Positions 27,255 to 36,566 of a stretch of DNA of 64,000 nt are shown here, piece after piece. Numbering within the stretch: position 1 is the first letter of the stretch; each line of letters begins with the position of its first letter. The notes beneath the pieces were generated by a model. The model was not told the DNA's origin. It was given only the letters and a program-made list of their open reading frames with translations, and made no database searches. The position numbers and the translations under genes were made by a program. This DNA is from Pseudomonas grimontii (GTDB taxonomy: Bacteria; Pseudomonadota; Gammaproteobacteria; Pseudomonadales; Pseudomonadaceae): contig NZ_VFES01000005.1 in assembly GCF_007858185.1 (NCBI RefSeq), positions 186,001-250,000 of the forward strand. The letters run 5' to 3'.

Positions 27255-27818
27255 TCAAGGAAAGGTGACCGAGTACTGCACGCTGCTGGTGACATTACCC
27301 GCGCCTGCCGCTCCGCCGTTGGCGATGTAGCGTGCGTAAAACGGCAAGGTCGCCAGACCATTGGTCACGGTGGCAACGGTCGAGTTATTACCTGTGCGCA
27401 AGTCCATTGGCGTGTTGGAAGCGCCATCGAGAATTTGTACCTCTACCCGCGAGGCGGGTGTTGCCGTGGCGGTATTACGCAGGTTGCCGGTTGCCGGGTT
27501 GATGCCAGGGCTGGTCGGCTCATAACGTACGGCGACCTTGGTCCCGTTCGGGCACCCGCCCGAGCCGCCCACATAGACGAAGTAGCGCTTGCTGCCGGCC
27601 GTATCGCCTGCTGCCCTGAGGGACGAGGTTTGCACGCGATCAAGCACTACCGGAAAGTTGGCACCTGAACCTGGCGAGGCTCCGGTACCGCCGCTGATGG
27701 TGCAGGTGGTGCCACTGACCGAGCCAGTGATCGTGATGGTGCCGTCTGCCGCATAAGCGGAGCTGGCAGCGAAGCCGCACAAAGCCAGTACTGCAGCCGC
27801 GAGAGTCTGTTTTTTCAT
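27255..27818 (-). CDS. Major fimbrial subunit (pilin)
   Basis: The 187-residue protein has a signal peptide (MKKQTLAAAVLALCGFAASS, cut after AYA) and a type 1-like pilin body: TITITGSVSGTTCTISGG with the first cysteine, a Gly/Ser-rich loop, GGCPNG with the second cysteine, and a final beta strand (VQYSVTFP) with the penultimate aromatic pattern needed for donor-strand exchange. It is the first gene of the minus-strand fimbrial cluster and should be the most expressed. AAAGG before the ATG at 27818 sets the start; the longer ORF reading is not a secreted protein. Confidence 0.88.
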   Translation of the reverse strand: MKKQTLAAAVLALCGFAASSAYAADGTITITGSVSGTTCTISGGTGASPGSGANFPVVLDRVQTSSLRAAGDTAGSKRYFVYVGGSGGCPNGTKVAVRYEPTSPGINPATGNLRNTATATPASRVEVQILDGASNTPMDLRTGNNSTVATVTNGLATLPFYARYIANGGAAGAGNVTSSVQYSVTFP

Positions 27819-27977
27819 AATCTGCCTTTCCTTAAAATTTGGGGTCGCGAAACGCATAATTTCGACACAGGAGAAGATCAGCTCTTGCGTCATCCATGGG
27901 TGGGAGTCTCGTCAAACTTTGTTCCACAGACCCGAGGAAATGTCCGTTACAAGACTTTTCGGAGCTGTTTGACAGAC

Positions 27978-28011
27978 AAAAAAAATGCTCCGTACCTTTC
28001 GATACGGAGCA
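27978..28011 (-). terminator. Intrinsic terminator of hpd
   Basis: On the minus strand a 9-bp perfect stem (TGCTCCGTA / TACGGAGCA) with an 8-base loop is followed by a run of eight T. It lies 43 bases after the hpd stop and upstream of the fimbrial operon, so it also isolates the pilin gene from hpd transcription. Confidence 0.88.
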
Positions 28012-28053
28012 TGCTCCTGAAGCGCCCGGACAGCCTGCCAGGCCTTACATGGA

Positions 28054-29130
28054 TCAGTCGGTGGTCAAGACGCCACGGCGGACTTGATCGCGCTCGATCG
28101 ACTCGAACAACGCCTTGAAGTTGCCCTCGCCAAACCCATCATCGCCCTTGCGCTGGATGAACTCGAAGAACACCGGGCCCATCAGGGTTTCCGAGAAAAT
28201 CTGCAGCAATAGGCGCTTGTCGCCCTCAATGGACGAACCGTCCAGCAGGATGCCACGCGCCTGCAACTGATCCACCGGTTCGCCGTGGTTCGGCAGGCGA
28301 CCTTCGAGCATTTCGTAGTAGGTGTCCGGCGGCGCAGTCATGAAACGCATGCCGATCTTCTTCAGCGCGTCCCAGGTCTTGACCAGGTCGTCGGTAAGGA
28401 ACGCCACGTGCTGGATGCCTTCGCCATTGAACTGCATCAGGAACTCTTCGATCTGCCCGGCGCCCTTGGACGACTCTTCGTTCAGCGGGATGCGGATCAT
28501 GCCGTCCGGGGCGCTCATGGCCTTGGAGGTCAGGCCGGTGTATTCGCCCTTGATATCGAAGTAACGCGCTTCACGGAAGTTGAACAATTTTTCGTAGAAG
28601 CCGGCCCAGTAGGCCATGCGCCCGCGGTAGACGTTGTGGGTCAGGTGGTCGATGACCTTGAGGCCGGCGCCCTGCGGGTTGCGCTCGACGCCGTCGAGGT
28701 AGACGAAGTCGATGTCATAGATCGAGCTGCCCTCACCAAAACGGTCGATCAGGTACAGCGGCGCGCCGCCGATGCCCTTGATGGCCGGCAGGTTCAGTTC
28801 CATCGGGCCGGTTTCGATATGGATGGGCTGGGCACCCAGTTCCAGCGCGCGGTTGTAGGCTTTTTGCGAGTCCTTGACGCGGAACGCCATGCCGCACACC
28901 GACGGGCCGTGCTCGGCCGCGAAATAGGAGGCGATGCTGTTGGGCTCGTTATTAAGGATCAGGTTGATCTCGCCCTGGCGGAACAGCTGCACGTTCTTGG
29001 AGCGGTGGGTCGCGACTTTGGTGAAGCCCATGATCTCGAAGATCGGCTCCAGGGTGCCTGGGGTCGGCGATGCAAATTCGATAAATTCAAAGCCCATCAG
29101 GCCCATTGGGTTTTCGTATTGGTCGGTCAT
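28054..29130 (-). CDS. hpd: 4-hydroxyphenylpyruvate dioxygenase
   Basis: The 358-residue non-heme iron enzyme converts 4-hydroxyphenylpyruvate to homogentisate in tyrosine breakdown, and also feeds pyomelanin. Its length equals that of characterised Pseudomonas HPPD. Iron ligands are recognisable: His in [12 protein letters not shown], His in [12 protein letters not shown], and Glu in [19 protein letters not shown], where the conserved C-terminal helix also lies. The rest of the homogentisate pathway is not in the window. A terminator follows. The 246-base region upstream holds its promoter and a short hairpin at 29299-29314. Confidence 0.95.
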   Translation of the reverse strand: MTDQYENPMGLMGFEFIEFASPTPGTLEPIFEIMGFTKVATHRSKNVQLFRQGEINLILNNEPNSIASYFAAEHGPSVCGMAFRVKDSQKAYNRALELGAQPIHIETGPMELNLPAIKGIGGAPLYLIDRFGEGSSIYDIDFVYLDGVERNPQGAGLKVIDHLTHNVYRGRMAYWAGFYEKLFNFREARYFDIKGEYTGLTSKAMSAPDGMIRIPLNEESSKGAGQIEEFLMQFNGEGIQHVAFLTDDLVKTWDALKKIGMRFMTAPPDTYYEMLEGRLPNHGEPVDQLQARGILLDGSSIEGDKRLLLQIFSETLMGPVFFEFIQRKGDDGFGEGNFKALFESIERDQVRRGVLTTD

Positions 29131-29376
29131 GGCCGGTGCCTCATCATTCTTGTGGGTAGCAATTGATTATTTGCGAGCAAGGATGAGGTCAGAGGGAGGC
29201 GCACACGAAAGGCCTCGCACGCTGCGGGCGAGGAAGTCACCAAAGATGAGAGGGGAGCCGAGTAGCTTCATGGTTACATCAGTCTCTGACGGCCGAGGCT
29301 TGCGTGAGCGCAAGTTCATATTCTTGTATGCGTAAATTGATTCTACACAGCGTAATCGTATTTGTCCGTACTCTTA

Positions 29377-30300
29377 TCAAATCCCCATTGCCCTGGCCTG
29401 TGCAAGGGGTTTGTTGCACAGGTAAATGCCCAGCAGGATGACGCTTGCGCCCGCCAGCATCGGCGCGGTCAGCTGTTCACCCAGCAGCAGCGCACCGCAG
29501 ATCACTGCCGTCAGCGGGTTGAGAGCGATAAACACGCCGGCGCGCGTCGCGCCGATGCGCCGGATGCCATCGTAGTAACCGATGTACGCCAGCGCCGAGC
29601 CCAAAACGCCCAGGTAGGCCAGGCTCAACCACTGGGTCATCGCTAAGTGAACAAGCGCTTCCAGGCTGACGCTTGCCGTGGCCACTGCGGTCATGGTCAA
29701 CATCAACGTACCCAGCAGCACCGACCAGGTCACCGTCTGCAACGGCCCCAGGCTTTGGTTGAGCCCACGGGCACACAGCGAATAAACGCCCCACCCTGCC
29801 ACACAGCCAAGGATCAGCAGGTCGCCGATCCACGCATCGGCGGTGGCCTGCAATACCTGCGGGTTGCGACTGACAATGACCGTCCCGGCACCGACCAGGC
29901 ACAGCAGGATACCCAACAGCTTGATCCGGCTGAGCCGCTCCTTGAATAACAGCCAGCTCGCCAGGCCGATTACCGCCGGGTTCAACGCCACGATCAACGA
30001 GGCCCGCGACGCATTGATGTACTGCAACCCGTAGAAGAAGCACAGGTTGTAGAAAAAAATCCCGAAGAAACCCAATAACGCCAGTTGCGCAAGTTGCCGG
30101 AGGTTCGGGCGTGTCAGGCGGATACGCGCGCAGACCATGAACAGCAACAACGCCAGGCTGGCGAGGATAAAACGCAGGCTGGCGGCCAGCAGCGGATTGA
30201 GCTGGTCGGCCAGGAAGCGGCCGGCGACGAAGGTTCCGCCCCAGATCATGGTGACGGTGGCGAGTTTGCAATAAGTCAGGCGATCGGAGGCGGCGTGCAT
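29377..30300 (-). CDS. EamA family (DMT) exporter
   Basis: The 307-residue membrane protein has about 10 helices in two EamA repeats (TVTMIWGGTFVAGRFLADQL in the first, ILGCVAGWGVYSLCARGL in the second). Members of this group export amino acids or metabolites; the substrate cannot be told. The reading starts at the ATG at 30300 without a strong ribosome binding site. It diverges from a LysR gene 77 bases away, which probably controls it. Confidence 0.88.
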   Translation of the reverse strand: MHAASDRLTYCKLATVTMIWGGTFVAGRFLADQLNPLLAASLRFILASLALLLFMVCARIRLTRPNLRQLAQLALLGFFGIFFYNLCFFYGLQYINASRASLIVALNPAVIGLASWLLFKERLSRIKLLGILLCLVGAGTVIVSRNPQVLQATADAWIGDLLILGCVAGWGVYSLCARGLNQSLGPLQTVTWSVLLGTLMLTMTAVATASVSLEALVHLAMTQWLSLAYLGVLGSALAYIGYYDGIRRIGATRAGVFIALNPLTAVICGALLLGEQLTAPMLAGASVILLGIYLCNKPLAQARAMGI

Positions 30301-30377
30301 GAGGATGGGCTCAAAGTACGGGAGACTTCGCGTATTCTTCAGCTAATAATCGATCATCGTAAAATGAGCTTTCACTC

Positions 30378-31304
30378 ATGACCCTGACCCAATTGGAAAT
30401 CTTCTCACTGGTTGCCGAGCTGCAAGGCTTCACCAGTGCCGCCCACCGCTTGGGCATCAGCCAATCGGCGGTGTCTCACGCGATCAAGGCCCTGGAGCAG
30501 GAGCTGGGTGTGGAGCTGTTTCGGCGCCACCAGTCGCTGGTAGAGCCGAGCGACATCGGCCAGCAACTGCTCGGACGCGCCCGTGCCATGCTCGGCCTGG
30601 CCAACACCCTGCAACAAGAGGCGGCCGATGCCCGTGGCATGCGGTGCGGCACCTTGCGCATCGGCTCGTTCGGGCCGACCGCGTCGATTCGCCTGCTGCC
30701 GGCCATCCTCAGCGAGTTTCGCGCTGCCCATCCGGGGATTGAGGTGCATGTGGACGAAGGGCCCGACCGCCAGGTGCTGCAGTGGCTTGATGAGCGTCGG
30801 ATCGACGTGGGTTTTGTGGTGCTGGAACAGGAGCGCTTCGACACCTTCGCCTTGTTCGAGGACCAGATGGTGGCGCTGCTGCCGGCGGGTCATCCCTTGG
30901 CTGCGCGAGACACACTGGCCCTGCAGGACCTGTGTGACGATGCCTTTATCCTGACCGAAGCCGGTTCCTCGGAATTGGTCACCCGTCTGTTCGACGCCGG
31001 CCAACTGCGGCCAAAGGTCCGTTACCGCTGCGCGCAACTGCTGAGCACCCTCGAAGCGGTCAGCCGCGGGGACGGGCTGAGCCTCGTCGCCGAAGCCTCG
31101 CTGCCCCAGGCACATGATCCGCGCTATGTGAGGCGACCGCTTTCGCCCAGAGTGCCGCGCCAGATTGGCCTGGCGGTGCTTGATCGGCGGCAGTCGTCGC
31201 CGGCCACCCTGGCCTTTATCGAGATTGCGCAAAGCCTGGGTAGGTCGAGCAAATTCCAGGCGGGCCATCTATCATCGACACATTCCTCACCGGCCTGCCG
31301 GTAA
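30378..31304 (+). CDS. LysR-family transcriptional regulator
   Basis: The 308-residue regulator has the N-terminal helix-turn-helix (LEIFSLVAELQGFTSAAHRL, GISQSAVSHAIKALEQELG) and an effector-binding domain beginning GTLRIGSFGPTASIRLLP. The subgroup resembles CynR/CysB-type regulators with a small anion or amino-acid ligand. Divergence from the EamA exporter suggests that it controls the exporter in response to the exported compound. The EAL gene downstream starts 27 bases after the stop and may be co-transcribed. Confidence 0.9.
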   Translation: MTLTQLEIFSLVAELQGFTSAAHRLGISQSAVSHAIKALEQELGVELFRRHQSLVEPSDIGQQLLGRARAMLGLANTLQQEAADARGMRCGTLRIGSFGPTASIRLLPAILSEFRAAHPGIEVHVDEGPDRQVLQWLDERRIDVGFVVLEQERFDTFALFEDQMVALLPAGHPLAARDTLALQDLCDDAFILTEAGSSELVTRLFDAGQLRPKVRYRCAQLLSTLEAVSRGDGLSLVAEASLPQAHDPRYVRRPLSPRVPRQIGLAVLDRRQSSPATLAFIEIAQSLGRSSKFQAGHLSSTHSSPACR

Positions 31305-31331
31305 AGCCCCCTGAGCAACAGGCCTGAACCC

Positions 31332-32873
31332 ATGCCTCTCACCGTCAAAGGCCCGCGAAAGCTCCTCACCCGCTATTCGATCAGCGTGCTGTCGGGTCTG
31401 CTGCCGATCCTGCTGGGTGTGGCCATCCTGTATTGGCAAGCCGAACGCACCCTTGAACAAAGCACGGCGCAAACCGCCCAGGAAGCCGTACGCCAATTCG
31501 ACCTGATGCTCGACAATACCGCCCTCGCCGCCCAGGCCTTGCTGCCACTGGCCGGACAACCGTGTGACAGTGGCGCGCAACTGGCGCTGCGTGAACAAGT
31601 CACGCGCCGCCCGTTTGTGCGGGCGACAACCTTGTCCTGGCAGAAAAACATCTATTGCACCTCGCTGTTCGGCAGCAACTACGAGTCGCCGGTGAATCCG
31701 GATGACTACGTCGATGGGCGCCTGTGGTTGATGAACGGCAACCCGGTTACGCCGGACACCGCGCTGCTGGTCTACCGATTGGTCGACGGGGACAAAGCGG
31801 CGTTTGCCTCGATTGACGGCTATCACCTGACCAACGCCCTGCGCCTGATCAGCCGCTATGCGCAGCTTGTACTGCAAGTGGGGCCTCACTGGCTCGGCGC
31901 CGATGGCAACGTGCATGAGACTGCGGTCCCGGTATTTGCCGTGGCCCATCATCATCTGGCGTCCGAGCGCTATCACTACAGCGTGGATGCCGGCATGCCG
32001 GCCGGTGAGGTGTGGCGCTATATGCAGGCCCGCTACCCCGCGTTGTTCAGCCTGGTGGTGTTCTTTGGCGTACTCGCAGGCCTGCTCGCACACTGGCTGC
32101 AAAAGCGTTCCTCGGCGCCAACCCATGAGCTGCGGCGGGCGCTCGGGGCCAATGAGTTCATCCCGTACTTCCAGCCGGTGGTACGCGGCGACACCCGCGA
32201 ATGGGCCGGTTGCGAAGTGCTGATGCGCTGGCAGCACCCCAAGGAAGGCCTGGTCCGGCCCGATCTGTTTATCCCGCTGGCCGAACATTCTGGCCTGATC
32301 GTGCCAATGACCCGTGCTCTCCTGCGCCAGACCGCCGCCCAATTGGCGCCCCACGCGATGCGGTTCAGCCCGGGGTTCCATATCGGCGTGAATATCACCG
32401 CGCGCCATTGCCACGACCTTGCGCTGGTGGAGGACTGCCGTGAATTTCTCGCCGCCTTCGCACCGGGCCAGGTGACCTTGGTACTGGAGCTGACCGAGCG
32501 CGAGCTGATCGAGCCCACGGATATTACCCGTCGACTGTTCGATGCCTTGCATCAACTGGGCGTGATGATTGCTATCGATGACTTTGGTACCGGTCATTCC
32601 AGCCTGGGTTATTTGCGCAATTTCAATGTGGACTATTTGAAGATCGACCAGAGTTTTGTCGCCATGATCGGTGCGGATGCACTATCGAGTCACATTCTGG
32701 ACAGCATCATAGAATTGTCCGGAAAGCTGGACTTGGGCATCGTTGCAGAAGGTGTAGAGACCGCCGAGCAGTGCGAATACCTGGCCGCTCATGGTGTGGA
32801 TTTCCTACAGGGTTACCTGTTTGGCAGGCCATTACCCAGCGATGAATTCATTAAAAACCTGACCAGCCATTGA
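31332..32873 (+). CDS. CSS-motif EAL-domain c-di-GMP phosphodiesterase
   Basis: The 513-residue protein has one membrane helix (about 17-34), a periplasmic CSS-type domain with cysteines C78 (PCDSGAQ) and C109 (YCTSLFG), a second helix (about 235-255) and a cytoplasmic EAL domain (about 265-510). EAL catalytic elements are intact: GCEVLMRW (EVL for EAL), NITARH, ELTERE, IDDFGTGHSSLGYL, KIDQSFV and EGVETAEQ. E. coli relatives sense envelope redox state through the two cysteines and DsbA/DsbB; a similar redox-controlled hydrolysis of c-di-GMP to pGpG is likely. It should oppose biofilm and fimbrial adhesion. Confidence 0.9.
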   Translation: MPLTVKGPRKLLTRYSISVLSGLLPILLGVAILYWQAERTLEQSTAQTAQEAVRQFDLMLDNTALAAQALLPLAGQPCDSGAQLALREQVTRRPFVRATTLSWQKNIYCTSLFGSNYESPVNPDDYVDGRLWLMNGNPVTPDTALLVYRLVDGDKAAFASIDGYHLTNALRLISRYAQLVLQVGPHWLGADGNVHETAVPVFAVAHHHLASERYHYSVDAGMPAGEVWRYMQARYPALFSLVVFFGVLAGLLAHWLQKRSSAPTHELRRALGANEFIPYFQPVVRGDTREWAGCEVLMRWQHPKEGLVRPDLFIPLAEHSGLIVPMTRALLRQTAAQLAPHAMRFSPGFHIGVNITARHCHDLALVEDCREFLAAFAPGQVTLVLELTERELIEPTDITRRLFDALHQLGVMIAIDDFGTGHSSLGYLRNFNVDYLKIDQSFVAMIGADALSSHILDSIIELSGKLDLGIVAEGVETAEQCEYLAAHGVDFLQGYLFGRPLPSDEFIKNLTSH

Positions 32874-33070
32874 ATAGCCATGCACTAGCGGGTTGAAATA
32901 GTGTTAATAAGGCAAAAGACGTGATTTACTCGTGGTGGATTAACTACTACAATTTTTCTTGCCTGTGCAGAACTCGCAGGACGACTTCTTCTGTGAGTCG
33001 CCTTAACGCTATTGGCTTATAGCTTTGTCTGTAGTTGACATCAGCCAAATACACTATTGGAGTACAGATT

Positions 33071-33436
33071 TTGTCCAGACTCGCCGAATTTCGCGCAGCA
33101 GAAAAAGCCCTTCAAGAGCAGCTTGCCCAGCTGGAATCCCTGAAGAACGACGCCGGCCTGAAGAAAGAAATCGAATTCGAAGAAAAGCTTCAAGGACTGA
33201 TGAAAACCTACGGTAAAGGCCTGCGTGACATCATCCTGATCCTTGATCCAAACCCGGGCAAGACCAGCGCTGCCGCCGCCAGCGCACCAAAACAGCGCCG
33301 TGCGCGCGTGGTCAAGGTTTACCACAACCCGCACACTGGCGAGCTGATCGAAACCAAGGGCGGTAACCACCGTGGCCTCAAAGCCTGGAAAGAACAGTAT
33401 GGCGCCGCCACTGTAGATTCCTGGCTTCGCGGCTGA
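33071..33436 (+). CDS. mvaV: MvaT/MvaV-family H-NS-like nucleoid protein
   Basis: The 121-residue protein is a xenogeneic silencer that binds AT-rich DNA. The N-terminal coiled-coil oligomerisation region (SRLAEFRAAEKALQEQLAQL, LKKEIEFEEKLQGLMKTYG) and the C-terminal DNA-binding segment (VVKVYHNPHTGELIETKGGN, LKAWKEQYGAATVDSW) match the MvaU/MvaV paralogues of MvaT. The start is a TTG at 33071, preceded by GGAG at 33059-33062. Starts from 33035 or other frames ignore the family's N-terminus (MSRLAEFRAAEKAL). The AT-rich gene at 62887 is the sort of target it silences. Confidence 0.93.
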   Translation: MSRLAEFRAAEKALQEQLAQLESLKNDAGLKKEIEFEEKLQGLMKTYGKGLRDIILILDPNPGKTSAAAASAPKQRRARVVKVYHNPHTGELIETKGGNHRGLKAWKEQYGAATVDSWLRG

Positions 33437-33455
33437 TCACAACGCACTAACAAAG

Positions 33456-33481
33456 AGCCCCGCACATGCGGGGCTTTTTTT
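33456..33481 (+). terminator. Intrinsic terminator of mvaV
   Basis: AGCCCCGCA-CA-TGCGGGGCT forms a strong stem followed by seven T, 19 bases after the mvaV stop codon. Confidence 0.92.
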
Positions 33482-33548
33482 ATTCAACGGTTCGAAGCCG
33501 AACTTAAATAACATTTCACCTTGCTCAACATCGACGGATGAAATGCAC

Positions 33549-34085
33549 TTAAAGTTTGAGGCTGTCGCGCACCGAACTGACTTCATCCTTGCTGGCTTCG
33601 TAAGCTTCGGCTTGACCCGCGTATGAAAAAACATAGGCTTTATCGGTATCAACCGCCCCCACCAATGTTTGTGAAAGCACGTGCCGTCCATTCTCGGTAA
33701 TCACACACGTAGTTTCCACGGCCTCAAGACGACTCAGTGTTGTCGAGTGCATCTTGCTGCACACACTTTGGTAACCACCCTGGGCAAAATCTTTCTGGAT
33801 GGACTTGCGCATCTCCAGCAATACGCCCTGAAGATTAACGTTATGCCCGGCCTCGATCGGCGTGCCCGTCAACTCCATCACCATCAATGTATTGCCATTT
33901 TCATCGTTCTTGATCGCACGCTGCCGCGAAACCGGCTGCGGTCTTGCCGGCGCGTCCGCGTCGGGCACCACTTCCTCCACCTGCCAGCCGCTGGGCCAAT
34001 GAATTTCCGGGTCGCCCGCCCACACCCAGGGGCTGGCCAACAGCAAACACAGAGCGCTCAACAGCGGTGTACGACATTCGATCAT
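33549..34085 (-). CDS. DUF4946-like exported protein
   Basis: The 178-residue protein starts with a signal peptide (MIECRTPLLSALCLLLASPW, cut after VWA) and should be periplasmic. The mature part begins GDPEIHWPSGWQVEEV, a pattern I associate with the Pseudomonas family DUF4946, with cysteines at VCSKM and TTCVITE that could pair. Function is unknown. The ORF runs upstream to 34394, but the signal peptide fixes the start near 34085, although the ribosome binding site there is weak. Confidence 0.7.
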   Translation of the reverse strand: MIECRTPLLSALCLLLASPWVWAGDPEIHWPSGWQVEEVVPDADAPARPQPVSRQRAIKNDENGNTLMVMELTGTPIEAGHNVNLQGVLLEMRKSIQKDFAQGGYQSVCSKMHSTTLSRLEAVETTCVITENGRHVLSQTLVGAVDTDKAYVFSYAGQAEAYEASKDEVSSVRDSLKL

Positions 34086-34284
34086 TGCAAAAGACACCCA
34101 AGGTTCAAGCGCCAAAGTGTGAGCCCCGCCACCGGCTGGTCGCAAGACCCGTGCGCGCTTTTTCATTTGGCGCAGCAGACGGGCCTTGCGTATCATGGCT
34201 CGGCTGCACGGACGCCAGCCGCAAGCCAAGGGAACGCTCCTCTCACCTGGAGCCGCGTTTGCCCCATTTTTTTCTGGAGGGCCC

Positions 34285-34806
34285 ATGAGCCTGCACGAAC
34301 TGAACACCTTTCCGGGCGTCACCGCCCAACCTGACACCGCCACCTCGAACTTCGTGTTCAACCACACCATGCTGCGGGTCAAGGACATCACCAAGTCGCT
34401 GGATTTCTACACCCGCGTCCTGGGGTTTTCCCTGGTTGAAAAGCGCGACTTCCCGGAAGCCGAATTCAGCCTGTACTTCCTGGCCCTGGTGGACAAATCC
34501 CAGATCCCGGCCGACGCCGCCGCGCGTACCCAATGGATGAAGTCGATTCCGGGCATCCTGGAACTGACCCACAACCACGGCACCGAAAACGATGCCGACT
34601 TCGCCTACCACAACGGCAACACCGATCCACGTGGCTTTGGCCATATCTGCATCTCGGTGCCTGATATTGTCGCTGCGTGTGAACGCTTCGAAGCATTGGG
34701 CTGCGATTTCCAGAAGCGCCTGACCGATGGCCGCATGAAAAGCCTGGCCTTCATCAAGGACCCGGATGCGTACTGGGTCGAGATCATCCAGCCAGCGCCG
34801 CTGTAA
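34285..34806 (+). CDS. gloA: Lactoylglutathione lyase (glyoxalase I)
   Basis: The 173-residue enzyme isomerises the methylglyoxal-glutathione hemithioacetal to S-lactoylglutathione. The four metal ligands are visible: His in FNHTMLRVKD, Glu in ILELTHNHG, His in GFGHICISVPD and Glu in YWVEIIQPA. The extra loop KSQIPADAAARTQWMKSIPG places it in the longer, Zn-type (eukaryote-like) class that Pseudomonas carries. CTGGAGG sits 5 bases before the ATG. It ends in a bidirectional terminator shared with ahpF. Confidence 0.94.
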   Translation: MSLHELNTFPGVTAQPDTATSNFVFNHTMLRVKDITKSLDFYTRVLGFSLVEKRDFPEAEFSLYFLALVDKSQIPADAAARTQWMKSIPGILELTHNHGTENDADFAYHNGNTDPRGFGHICISVPDIVAACERFEALGCDFQKRLTDGRMKSLAFIKDPDAYWVEIIQPAPL

Positions 34807-34823
34807 GTTTTTAACGCACAACA

Positions 34824-34853
34824 AAAAACCCCATGATCACTCATGGGGTTTTT
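34824..34853. terminator. Bidirectional intrinsic terminator between gloA and ahpF
   Basis: AAAAACCCCATGA-TCAC-TCATGGGGTTTTT is a 13-bp perfect stem with A and T runs on both sides, located between convergent gloA and ahpF. Confidence 0.92.
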
Positions 34854-34870
34854 CGTTTCCGTGCCGGGGG

Positions 34871-36436
34871 TTACGCCGGAGCGGACGTACGGATCAGGTG
34901 ATCGAAAGCACTCAGGGAAGCCTTGGCGCCCTCGCCGACTGCAATCACGATCTGCTTGTACGGCACGGTCGTCACGTCACCGGCGGCGAACACACCCGGC
35001 AGTGAAGTCTCGCCACGGGCATCGACGATGATCTCGCCACGTGGGGTCAGCTCCACAGTGCCTTTAAGCCAGTCGGTGTTGGGCAGCAAGCCGATCTGTA
35101 CAAAGATGCCTTCCAGGTCGATGGTCTTGAAATCGCCAGTATCGCGATCCTTGTAGGCCAGGCCGGTGACTTTCTGGCCATCGCCTTTGACTTCACTGGT
35201 CAGCGCGCTGGTGATCACGTCAACGTTAGGCAGGCGGTACAACTTGCGCTGCAAGACCGCATCGGCGCGCAACTTGCTGTCGAACTCCAGCAAGGTCACG
35301 TGGCTGACGATACCGGCCAGGTCAATGGCCGCTTCAACGCCAGAGTTACCGCCGCCGATCACTGCCACACGCTTGCCCTTGAACAACGGACCATCGCAGT
35401 GCGGGCAGAAGCACACGCCCTTGGCCTTGTATTCCTGCTCGCCCGGCACACCCATTTCGCGCCAGCGAGCGCCGGTGGCCAGGATCACGGTCTTGGACTT
35501 GAGGGTCGCACCGCTTTCAAAACGAATTTCGTGCACGTCACCGGCGTTTTTCGCTGGGATCAGGCTGCTGGCGCGCTGCAGGTTCATGATGTCCACGTCG
35601 TACTGACGCACGTGGGCTTCAAGGGCGCTGGCCAGTTTCGGCCCTTCGGTTTCCTGTACCGAGATAAAATTCTCGATGGACATGGTGTCCAGCACCTGGC
35701 CGCCAAAGCGTTCGGCGGCCACACCGGTGCGAATGCCTTTACGTGCTGCGTAGATGGCGGCTGCGGAACCGGCCGGGCCACCGCCGACAACCAGCACATC
35801 AAAGGCATCTCTGGCGCTGATTTTCTCGGCAGCTTTTTCAATGCCGCTGGTGTCGAGCTTGGCGAGGATTTCTTCCAGGCCCATACGGCCCTGGCCGAAG
35901 TTCACACCGTTCAAGTAGACGCTCGGCACCGCCATGATCTGGCGCTCGTCGACTTCAGCCTGGAACAGCGCGCCGTCAATGGCAACGTGGCGGATGTTCG
36001 GGTTAAGCACGGCCATCAGGTTCAGCGCCTGGACCACGTCAGGGCAGTTCTGGCAGGACAGCGAGAAGTAAGTCTCGAAACTGAACTCGCCTTTAAGGGC
36101 GCGGATCTGTTCGATTACTTCGACACTGGCCTTCGACGGGTGGCCACCGACTTGCAGCAGGGCCAGCACCAACGAAGTGAATTCATGGCCCATGGGGATG
36201 CCAGCGAAACGCAGGCTGATATCGGCACCCGGGCGGTTGATGGAGAACGACGGCTTGCGCGCATCATCGCCATCGGTCTTCAGGGTAATCAGCGTGGTGA
36301 GGCTGGTTACGTCCTGCAGAAGGGCAAGCATTTCCTGGGATTTCGCGCCGTCGTCGAGGGAGGCGACGATCTCGATCGGCTGGGTGACCCGTTCCAGGTA
36401 TGACTTCAACTGAGCTTTAAGATTGGCGTCCAACAT
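34871..36436 (-). CDS. ahpF: Alkyl hydroperoxide reductase subunit F
   Basis: The 521-residue FAD/NADH disulfide reductase regenerates AhpC. It has tandem N-terminal thioredoxin-like folds with the Cxx[10 protein letters not shown] (about 127-133), a FAD-binding [17 protein letters not shown], a second Cxx[10 protein letters not shown] (about 345), and an NADH-binding [15 protein letters not shown]. Length is that of the family. It lies downstream of ahpC on the same strand, but a terminator between them suggests that ahpF gets only read-through from the ahpC promoter or has its own. Confidence 0.95.
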   Translation of the reverse strand: MLDANLKAQLKSYLERVTQPIEIVASLDDGAKSQEMLALLQDVTSLTTLITLKTDGDDARKPSFSINRPGADISLRFAGIPMGHEFTSLVLALLQVGGHPSKASVEVIEQIRALKGEFSFETYFSLSCQNCPDVVQALNLMAVLNPNIRHVAIDGALFQAEVDERQIMAVPSVYLNGVNFGQGRMGLEEILAKLDTSGIEKAAEKISARDAFDVLVVGGGPAGSAAAIYAARKGIRTGVAAERFGGQVLDTMSIENFISVQETEGPKLASALEAHVRQYDVDIMNLQRASSLIPAKNAGDVHEIRFESGATLKSKTVILATGARWREMGVPGEQEYKAKGVCFCPHCDGPLFKGKRVAVIGGGNSGVEAAIDLAGIVSHVTLLEFDSKLRADAVLQRKLYRLPNVDVITSALTSEVKGDGQKVTGLAYKDRDTGDFKTIDLEGIFVQIGLLPNTDWLKGTVELTPRGEIIVDARGETSLPGVFAAGDVTTVPYKQIVIAVGEGAKASLSAFDHLIRTSAPA

Positions 36437-36472
36437 ACGGGCGATTTCCTATTAATTCGGTTTATTGCAGAC

Positions 36473-36508
36473 AAAAAAACGCCCGAGCGACTCTCGCCCG
36501 GGCGTTTT
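36473..36508 (-). terminator. Terminator/attenuator between ahpC and ahpF
   Basis: On the minus strand AAAACGCCCGGGCGA and TCGCTCGGGCGTTTT pair with one mismatch around a 3-base loop and are followed by a T-run. It lies between the ahpC stop and ahpF start. Partial termination would give more AhpC than AhpF, which suits their stoichiometry. Confidence 0.88.
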
Positions 36509-36566
36509 GAGGGCGGATGCAGCTTACTTAAGTGCGGAGTTCCGCCCTTGATACGTCTTCACAGAC

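Noticed and set aside
29299-29314. A 6-bp hairpin (CTTGCG-TGAG-CGCAAG) upstream of hpd as an operator
   Set aside because: Short stems of this kind are frequent in GC-rich DNA and nothing links this one to a known regulator.
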